A stretch of 43,188 nucleotides of DNA, taken from Bacteroides sp. GTDB lineage: Bacteria > Bacteroidota > Bacteroidia > Bacteroidales > Bacteroidaceae. Each line of letters starts with the position of its first letter. The stretch's first letter is position 1. The notes under the pieces are model-generated. The model saw nothing but the letters and a program-made list of their open reading frames with translations, was not told the DNA's origin and made no database searches. Shown here piece after piece: positions 38,901 through 43,188 of the stretch. A program made the translations under genes and the position numbers. Location of the stretch: assembly GCA_017621035.1 (NCBI GenBank), contig JAGATY010000056.1, positions 1 to 43,188 on the forward strand. Direction: 5' to 3'.

Positions 38901-39184
38901 AAGGCTACATTTAAATGAGTCTGTCCCTTCACCGGCACTTCCTGTGTCTTGAAACCGATGAAAGAAACCTCAAGTATTGCACCCTTAGGAACAGATAACG
39001 TGAAATTACCGTCGAGGTCAGTAATAGCACCTGTAGTGGCATCACCTTTTACCACTACGTTAACGCCGGGTAAGGGCTCGTTATCCACAGCACTTACCAC
39101 TGTACCTTTTACCTGTATATTTTGAGCATATACAGTAGCTAAGGTAAAGCTCAACATCAATAATACTGATAAAAACTTTTTCAT
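35972..39184 (-). CDS. susC: SusC/RagA TonB-dependent transporter
   Basis: A 1070-residue outer-membrane transporter. Signal peptide 1-20, carboxypeptidase-regulatory-like domain (about 22-100, with VKGTVVSAVDNEPLPGVNVV), TonB box D-E-V-V-V-V-G-Y-G (about 104-112), plug domain (about 115-230, with VDGMPISGG and SIEVLKDAASGAIYGARAANG), then the beta-barrel to the end. Length is normal for SusC. First gene of the five-gene PUL operon; its promoter region has four phased TACGTCAA repeats. Confidence 0.97.
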   Translation of the reverse strand: MKKFLSVLLMLSFTLATVYAQNIQVKGTVVSAVDNEPLPGVNVVVKGDATTGAITDLDGNFTLSVPKGAILEVSFIGFKTQEVPVKGQTHLNVALAEDTETLDEVVVVGYGVQKKSVVTASIAKVSSDDLANTAPVRIDNALKGLAAGVNVTSASGQPGEGARIRIRGTGTINNSDPLYIVDGMPISGGLDFVNPSDIESIEVLKDAASGAIYGARAANGVVLVTTKKGKIGKPQINYNFSYGFQSAWKKRDVTSATEYAVLMNEKYINGGQAPVYADPYNLIDTNGNAIKGFGTDWQELVFNDNAPVVNHDVTISGATEKVNYYLSLGYFTQEGIVGGNYGQSNYDRLTIRSNTSYNVIDATKERSFLNKLDLGINMAYMRTHSTGIGTNSEYGSVLGSALYMAPLVTPTVTGDIAEAMIDQYAAYDLFRDGNGEVYTIPGYVGSYGEINNPLAMMQVNPTKNWSHKFVPKFNFDLQLWDNLKYHFSYSADLSFWGSDSAVTQLYYLSGNNNRTHTEASSYKAQSTVWQIENTLTYDKVFGDHTIGVVLGQSAYKSTGNQLGGARWNLVNINKPSIDYATGNYTQDVDADGNPTGTPTIEHSVYGGPYTVHTLSSMFARLSYNYAERYMFQATVRRDGSSRFGANNKYGVFPSVSAGWNVTNEAFMENRPEWFNNLKVRASWGKNGNDNIAEFGYTSLTAMGNNILFGKNATKYNGSKAQRLANPDLKWEESEQTDIGLDFGFLNNALTFSVDYYIKKTNGMIIEMPIPSYVGETKPLGNVGDMENKGWEFELGYKWKVADANFAIKGNATYLKNTLKNLGNDTGFMDLDGVQGISGSVSRAENGMPFPFFYGYKTDGIFQNMDEVNAYVNKDGGLIMPNAVPGDVRFVDVDGDGSITTNDRTNIGNGTPDWTFGLNLNADWKGFDFNVFFQGVAGADVFDATYRTDISSGNYPSWMLDRWTGEGTSNRIPRLVLADKTNNWNTSDLYVYDGSYFRVKNISLGYTVPASLTKKFSISRLRFYVMAENLVTWTKYHGFDPEISSGGTSLGIDRGVYPQARTWTVGVNLSL

Positions 39185-39248
39185 AAGTTTTACTTAATTA
39201 AGATTAACAATTCTCGCTAATGCCCGTATTTTTTACATTCGGACACTG

Positions 39249-39256
39249 CAAACTTA
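39249..39256 (-). promoter_or_regulatory. -7 box of the PUL operon (susC)
   Basis: Leftward TAAGTTTG fits TAnnTTTG; the start would be near 39242, a leader of about 57 bases. The -33 has no TTTG, as expected of a promoter that needs an activator. Confidence 0.6.
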
Positions 39257-39298
39257 GTGTAAATGAGAATTAGTCGCATTAAAGCACCTATTCTTTAA

Positions 39299-39395
39299 TA
39301 CGTCAAACAAACTTTTTGAATACGTCAATACTACGTCAAATTAAAATAACCAACTGAAAACCAAAGAATAAGGCTTTAAAAACGCAATACGTCAA
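39299..39395. promoter_or_regulatory. Four phased TACGTCAA repeats, candidate PUL operator
   Basis: TACGTCAA occurs at 39299-39306, 39321-39328, 39332-39339 and 39388-39395, all in the same orientation. Steps are 22, 11 and 56 bases, all close to multiples of the 11-bp helical turn. Three are extended to AATACGTCAA. They lie about 57-153 bases upstream of the expected susC start, the usual place for activator sites. Elsewhere in 39185-39732 there is only the regulator's terminator hairpin and AT-rich sequence. Confidence 0.65.
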
Positions 39396-39640
39396 TTTTA
39401 TGTTATAAAACATATATTTTAAAAAAGTGCTTTCAGCGGCCATTATTTAACAACCGAGAGATGTCTATTAAGAGTGATTAACTTTACTAAGATTTTGAAC
39501 GGGCAGATAGTATTGGCCCTGGCAACCACACCTAATATATATAGGCACATTTTTAAGCAGTACCTACCCTATTCTAAAAGTAGAAGCCACATTACAAAAC
39601 AATGAACACAGCTTAAATTAGCCTGAATTCGGCATAAAGT

Positions 39641-39671
39641 CTGAAAGAGCGAGTGGCAAAGCCACTTTCAG
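39641..39671 (-). terminator. Hairpin behind the PUL regulator
   Basis: CTGAAAG (39641-39647) pairs with CTTTCAG, and GTGGC (39653-39657) with GCCAC (39661-39665), with a five-base bulge between. About 62 bases past the regulator stop; followed by ACTTTAT leftward. Confidence 0.6.
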
Positions 39672-39732
39672 CCCTCGTATCAGTTAGTAGAAAGGCAAGC
39701 TTCCCATATAGAGAAGTTTCCCCCTGAGACTC

Positions 39733-42618
39733 CTACAAGCGATTGGCCAAATAGTCCGTAAGACTCTCTTCACGAGGCAATTCAAATTTCTTGCGGAGGC
39801 GATAGCGCAATGTTTCCACCCCTCTGACAGAGATGTTCATCAGTGGAGCTATCTCCTTGGTAGAGAGCCCCATCTGCAGATAGGCACACATAATACGCTC
39901 GCCGTTGGAGAGGTTAGGATGCTTGGTACGGAGGCGTTCCATAAAGTTATTGTGTATCAAGTCGAACTGTTCCTCTATACGCTTCAGTACATCATCACTC
40001 TGAATGGTTGAGTCTATCTTGTTATTGATAAGTAAGAGATGCTGTCTGCCCTCCCGTGCGCCCTCACCTTTCAGCATAGGAATCACCTTGGCAATCTCAC
40101 TCTTGACATTGGTCAGCATCTCATTCTTGCGGACTGTATTTATCATCAGGTTTGCTATCTCCTGGCTCTTATGTTTCAAGTCATACTCCAACTTCTCCTT
40201 CTCCAACTGCATAATCTGGTGTTTCTGACGAGCACTCTCCTCCTCATACACCTGTTCCAGGGCGTGCATTTCCTGTTCCTTTTCCTGCGCCACCTGCTCT
40301 TTCTTGCGACGAACCCGGACATCGTCCCAGCGATAGACACACCACAGAAAGAAGATGGTGAGCAACAGGTAACAGATGTAAGCCGAAGTGCTCTTATACC
40401 AAGGCGGAAGAATAGAGAAAGAGATGCTATCCATAGAGATAGTTCCATCCGGAAAGAGTGCCTTCACCTGAAACTGATAGTCGCCTTCGGAAAGGTTACT
40501 GTACTCTTTGGTGTGTGTGGTGGTAAAGTCAGACCACGGTTCTTCATTCATCCGGTACTGGAAACGAATCTCATCCCCCATCACCAACAGCGGTATGCCA
40601 TACTCAAAACGCACCGAGTTCAGGGTGTAATCAATCTCAGGCGTCACCTTCTTGTTCAGGTAGTTGGCTGAATAGACCAGCGAGTCCTTGGGATAAGAGA
40701 GATACATATTCTTAATAGAGAGTGAGTTCTCCCGATTATGTTTTGTCTTTTCTGCATAGACATTGAAAAGAGAAAAGCCCCCTTCATTCGGGATAATCAC
40801 CAACGAGTCATTCAGCGGCACAATAGCCTCAAAACCATCCACATACTCAATCAGAGACTGGTGAATAGGGTAAACGATGGAATTGACTCCCCGTTTATAG
40901 GTTCCCAGATTCGAGACACACACCTCGTGGGTGCTCAGTCCTATCAGTTTCCCGTTATATTCACGCAGCCTTGTGTAAGAGGTGACACCGCTTAGCAAAC
41001 TGTTGATTTCCGGAGCCGGTTCCATAATGTCCTTAAAACGATTATATTTGTACACGCCCTGCGCTGTGGTAAAATAGATACCTCCCTCTATTTTTGCTAC
41101 CGAAACATCATAAGTACTAGACAACCCCTCTGTTTCCCGATACTCTTTCCGCTTATCCACAGCATTCAGCTGCATATTCAGCTCCAGCCGCACCACATTA
41201 TCTGAGTTGCAGATCCACAGCACACGGTCTGTCTCCTGCTCAAACAGACGACAAGAATCATCCAGATAACGAATCCTGCACTCCATGCGCCATTTGCCCT
41301 GCTCCTTTTTCAAAAGATACAATCCCTCATAGGCGCCCACATACATCTTATCGGCATGCCCCACCACCTGTTGGCAGCACCACACGCCGGTCAAATCTGT
41401 CACTCGCTCCAGTTTATTATCCTGAATGAGAAACAGCCCACGGTCATGCAGACAGAAAAGTTCATCTCCCACCTTACAGAGGTTCCACACCTGACCACTG
41501 GAATAAGGGACAGAGGTGATAAGCGGCAAATTATTCTTCATAACAACCGGATAATCAACCCGATACAATCCACGATTGGTACCCAGATAGAGTGACTTGC
41601 CCTCCTGAAAAGCAGTATAACCGGATCCATATGAGTGAGGATAGGTATAGAGATTGGTAAAAGGTGAGTTGAGATAGACATAATCCATGCCACTATCCAA
41701 GCCTGCCCAAAGGTTACCCACGGCATCAAATGCCAGCGACAGTACCGTATTGTTCTGTAAACCATTGTTCTCGTCAAAGCACTCTATCTGCCCGCTCGCC
41801 AAATCAATCAGCAGTAAGCCGCCATGAATCGTACCCAAAGCAATCTTATCTCCCTGCTTGGCCATGCAGAACACCTCATTCTCCCGCATGTACACCTCTG
41901 CACCGGTCTCAACCTGTTGAGCAGAGTAGCCGTCACAATAAAACAAGCCATTATAATCTGTAGCTACCAGAATACCCTCCTTGTAGGGCACAATGCTCCG
42001 GAAACGCAGTGTGTTCAATCGCTCAGAGCCTTGCAAAGGAAAGAAGGTGTTTCCTACCAACATCCAGATACCCCGATTAGTACCGACATAGAGGATTCCA
42101 TTGACCAAGGCAGAGCACTCAATCTTCCCCTCCATCTCAATGACAGAGTGTTTACCGTTCAGACACTTAACAATCTTATTGTCGCCCTGAAAATAGAGTA
42201 TATTTTCCGTTTCAAATATCTGCCACACGTTTCCCAGCAAACGAATTTCATCTTTTAGCGTGTCAGAAATGCAGTGATACTCCAGCAGTCCATCTTTCCC
42301 CGGCTCAAAATAACCGAACTCATTGATGCCGCCCACAAACACACGTTTTTGCGATTTTGAGGGGTAGACGGAGCGCACATCACTCCGGTTGTTCAGGGCA
42401 AAGGTTTGCCAAGTGTTACCATCCAGCTGTACCAACCCGTTTTTGTTGGCAAAGAAAGCCCACTTTTCATCATAAGGAGCAATCTGCCAGGTTTGGGTAC
42501 CACGTCCGTAGAGGCTCTTATCAAAGTTCACAATAAAATTGTTCCAGTCGGCTCTACATGGAGTACAGTAGATTAGTAAAATTGCCAACAATATCCTGAG
42601 AGAGAGAGTATTTCGCAT
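39733..42618 (-). CDS. Membrane-spanning propeller / Y_Y_Y / LuxR-HTH regulator
   Basis: A 961-residue one-polypeptide regulator. Signal-like N-terminus (1-24), two-component-regulator propeller blades (about 30-660; repeated G-x-x-Y-x-G-T/A-x-x-G-L/I-x), a triple-Tyr sensor domain (about 680-735), one TM helix (about 745-764), a coiled coil (about 770-830) and a LuxR/GerE helix-turn-helix (about 898-948: LSNGERIMCAYLQMGLSTKE, then ISVRGVETLRYRLRKKF). There is no kinase or receiver domain, so it is not a hybrid two-component system. Probably senses glycan in the periplasm and binds DNA directly. I start at the ATG at 42618 to place the signal first. It lies 548 bases upstream of susC on the same strand. 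Confidence 0.88.
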   Translation of the reverse strand: MRNTLSLRILLAILLIYCTPCRADWNNFIVNFDKSLYGRGTQTWQIAPYDEKWAFFANKNGLVQLDGNTWQTFALNNRSDVRSVYPSKSQKRVFVGGINEFGYFEPGKDGLLEYHCISDTLKDEIRLLGNVWQIFETENILYFQGDNKIVKCLNGKHSVIEMEGKIECSALVNGILYVGTNRGIWMLVGNTFFPLQGSERLNTLRFRSIVPYKEGILVATDYNGLFYCDGYSAQQVETGAEVYMRENEVFCMAKQGDKIALGTIHGGLLLIDLASGQIECFDENNGLQNNTVLSLAFDAVGNLWAGLDSGMDYVYLNSPFTNLYTYPHSYGSGYTAFQEGKSLYLGTNRGLYRVDYPVVMKNNLPLITSVPYSSGQVWNLCKVGDELFCLHDRGLFLIQDNKLERVTDLTGVWCCQQVVGHADKMYVGAYEGLYLLKKEQGKWRMECRIRYLDDSCRLFEQETDRVLWICNSDNVVRLELNMQLNAVDKRKEYRETEGLSSTYDVSVAKIEGGIYFTTAQGVYKYNRFKDIMEPAPEINSLLSGVTSYTRLREYNGKLIGLSTHEVCVSNLGTYKRGVNSIVYPIHQSLIEYVDGFEAIVPLNDSLVIIPNEGGFSLFNVYAEKTKHNRENSLSIKNMYLSYPKDSLVYSANYLNKKVTPEIDYTLNSVRFEYGIPLLVMGDEIRFQYRMNEEPWSDFTTTHTKEYSNLSEGDYQFQVKALFPDGTISMDSISFSILPPWYKSTSAYICYLLLTIFFLWCVYRWDDVRVRRKKEQVAQEKEQEMHALEQVYEEESARQKHQIMQLEKEKLEYDLKHKSQEIANLMINTVRKNEMLTNVKSEIAKVIPMLKGEGAREGRQHLLLINNKIDSTIQSDDVLKRIEEQFDLIHNNFMERLRTKHPNLSNGERIMCAYLQMGLSTKEIAPLMNISVRGVETLRYRLRKKFELPREESLTDYLANRL

Positions 42619-42682
42619 AATCAAAAAGGCTGTTTTAAAAGTCTGTGGTGCAAAATAACTGTTTTTTTGGCAAGAAACAAAA

Positions 42683-42715
42683 AAAACAGCCAATACTTTT
42701 TGTACTGACTGTTTT
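42683..42715 (-). terminator. Terminator of the SRP RNA-tRNA-Thr transcript
   Basis: AAAACAG (42683-42689) pairs with CTGTTTT (42709-42715), with ATAC/GTAC-like pairing inside; leftward a run of eight T follows. Confidence 0.75.
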
Positions 42716-42718
42716 CTG

Positions 42719-42792
42719 AGCCTCTTGTCGGATTCGAACCAACGACCCCGAGATTACAAATCACGTGCTCTGGCCAACTGAGCTAAAGAGGC
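42719..42792 (-). tRNA. tRNA-Thr (TGT)
   Basis: Leftward strand folds as a cloverleaf: acceptor GCCTCTT (42786-42792) with AAGAGGC (42720-42726), anticodon TGT at 42756-42758, and T-arm GGTTCGAATCC. No encoded CCA. 74 nt. It starts about 3 bases after the SRP RNA, so both are likely cut from one transcript. Confidence 0.95.
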
Positions 42793-42795
42793 GGG

Positions 42796-42893
42796 TGGGC
42801 AAGCTTGCTATATCGCGCCGCTACAACCAACTACCTTTGCTGCCGTCAAGCCCTGGAGGATTCGAAGGGAGCTGGCCGTATAGGACTTACCCG
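42796..42893 (-). ncRNA. ffs: Small SRP RNA (4.5S type)
   Basis: Read leftward, GGGTAAG (42886-42892) pairs with CTTGCCC (42798-42804), followed by CTATA/TATAG and CGGC/GCGG, making one long hairpin. Its tip reads CCU, CCAGG, GCU, UGAC, GGC, AGCAA, AGG: the same plan as E. coli 4.5S helix 8 (symmetric loop with CAGG on one side and AGCAG on the other, where Ffh binds). The tetraloop is UGAC here instead of GGAA. About 98 nt, the small type without an Alu domain. Directly precedes tRNA-Thr. Confidence 0.82.
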
Positions 42894-42910
42894 TTTCGTT
42901 TTTGCGGTTG

Positions 42911-42941
42911 CAAAGGTAGGCATTATTTTCAAACCTGCAAT
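42911..42941 (-). promoter_or_regulatory. Promoter of SRP RNA-tRNA-Thr
   Basis: Leftward ATTG (42938-42941), 19 bases, TACCTTTG (42911-42918). Same boxes and spacing as the tRNA-Asp promoter. Confidence 0.78.
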
Positions 42942-43076
42942 AACTTAAAGAAACTTTTTTTCACCGACAAATTCTCCCTTACAGCAACCCGCTCACAATC
43001 AGGAGGCAAGAAAAAGTTTTTTTTGAAAAGAATATATGAAAACTGGTTTTAAGTAATGTTTAAAAAATAAGTTGCA

Positions 43077-43187
43077 TCAGTTGATAGGTTTGATGAGGTA
43101 ATTCCATTTAGGAAGTGTTGGTGAGAAAACGACCTGCCACGCGAGTCTCTTTTCATAGGATTCATCAACCGGTCTCTTGATATCATA
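43077..43187 (-). CDS. C-terminal end of an unknown gene (runs off the window)
   Basis: Leftward, an open frame enters at the window edge and gives 36 residues ending ...SPTLPKWNYLIKPIN before a TGA at 43077-43079. Codon use looks like coding sequence (many Lys, Pro, Trp, Tyr). I do not recognise the product. No gene is visible between it and the SRP promoter; an AACTTTTT.../...AAAAAGTT inverted repeat near 42953-43018 may be its terminator. Confidence 0.5.
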   Translation of the reverse strand, partial: YDIKRPVDESYEKRLAWQVVFSPTLPKWNYLIKPIN

Positions 43188-43188
43188 A

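Noticed and set aside
39641-39671. Regulatory hairpin of the susC promoter
   Set aside because: It lies far upstream, just behind the regulator stop, and fits a terminator of that gene better.

Overview
The window looks like a chromosomal segment of a gut Bacteroides (Bacteroidales). The evidence is recurrent Bacteroidetes-type promoters (TTTG-like -33, 19-20 bp spacer, TAnnTTTG -7 box, most often TATCTTTG or TACCTTTG), a SusC/SusD polysaccharide utilisation locus with BACON-GH16 and GH3 enzymes, DUF4923-type and HhH/beta-barrel envelope proteins, and a GH97 glucosidase. The species cannot be fixed from the sequence alone.

Layout. 1-3.4 kb: tRNA-Asp, then a leftward group recR - membrane protein - GT2 glycosyltransferase - GNAT acetyltransferase. 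3.4-7.1 kb: engB and a DUF4923 protein (rightward), a LysM glucosaminidase (leftward), and the pair cdd-nudC (rightward). 7.5-9.5 kb: a secreted helix-hairpin-helix/beta-barrel protein (leftward). 9.6-15.3 kb: a TPP-riboswitch-controlled thiamin operon thiS-thiE-thiG-thiC-thiH, much richer in GC than its surroundings and with repeat or hairpin elements in every intergenic spacer. 15.3-17.3 kb: a small winged-helix protein, a relic carrying two copies of what looks like a type II-C CRISPR repeat, and a lone AbiD/AbiF-type HEPN protein preceded by a consensus promoter and a short hairpin-plus-U-tract leader. 17.3-24.5 kb: housekeeping genes fba, a secreted EEP phosphatase/nuclease, rpmE2, gcvT, pepT and a PurF-like protein that lacks the glutaminase cysteine. 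24.7-28.5 kb: a GH97 glycosidase and enolase. 28.5-42.6 kb: a beta-glucan-type PUL (susC-susD-surface glycan-binding protein-GH16-GH3) and a membrane-spanning propeller/Y_Y_Y/LuxR-HTH regulator. 42.7-43.2 kb: tRNA-Thr directly behind an SRP RNA, and the end of one more gene.

How it fits together. In the PUL, the regulator upstream of susC probably senses oligosaccharide in the periplasm. Four direct TACGTCAA repeats spaced by multiples of about 11 bp lie just upstream of the susC promoter and are the best candidate operator. The glycan-binding lipoprotein and GH16 would bind and cut beta-glucan at the surface, SusCD would import the products, and GH3 would finish hydrolysis.

Most interesting signals: (1) the Abi/HEPN gene with its own terminated leader RNA, resembling an RNA-antitoxin/toxin layout; (2) the cas-less type II-C repeat/anti-repeat relic beside it; (3) at least five unrelated-looking intergenic arrays that all share a 21-22 bp period and mostly palindromic cores; (4) the repeat-invaded, GC-rich thi operon, including a 42-bp minisatellite open in several frames and a 9-bp microsatellite that forms the C-terminus of ThiH; (5) the phased operator of the PUL. 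All calls come from reading the sequence; no database search was run.
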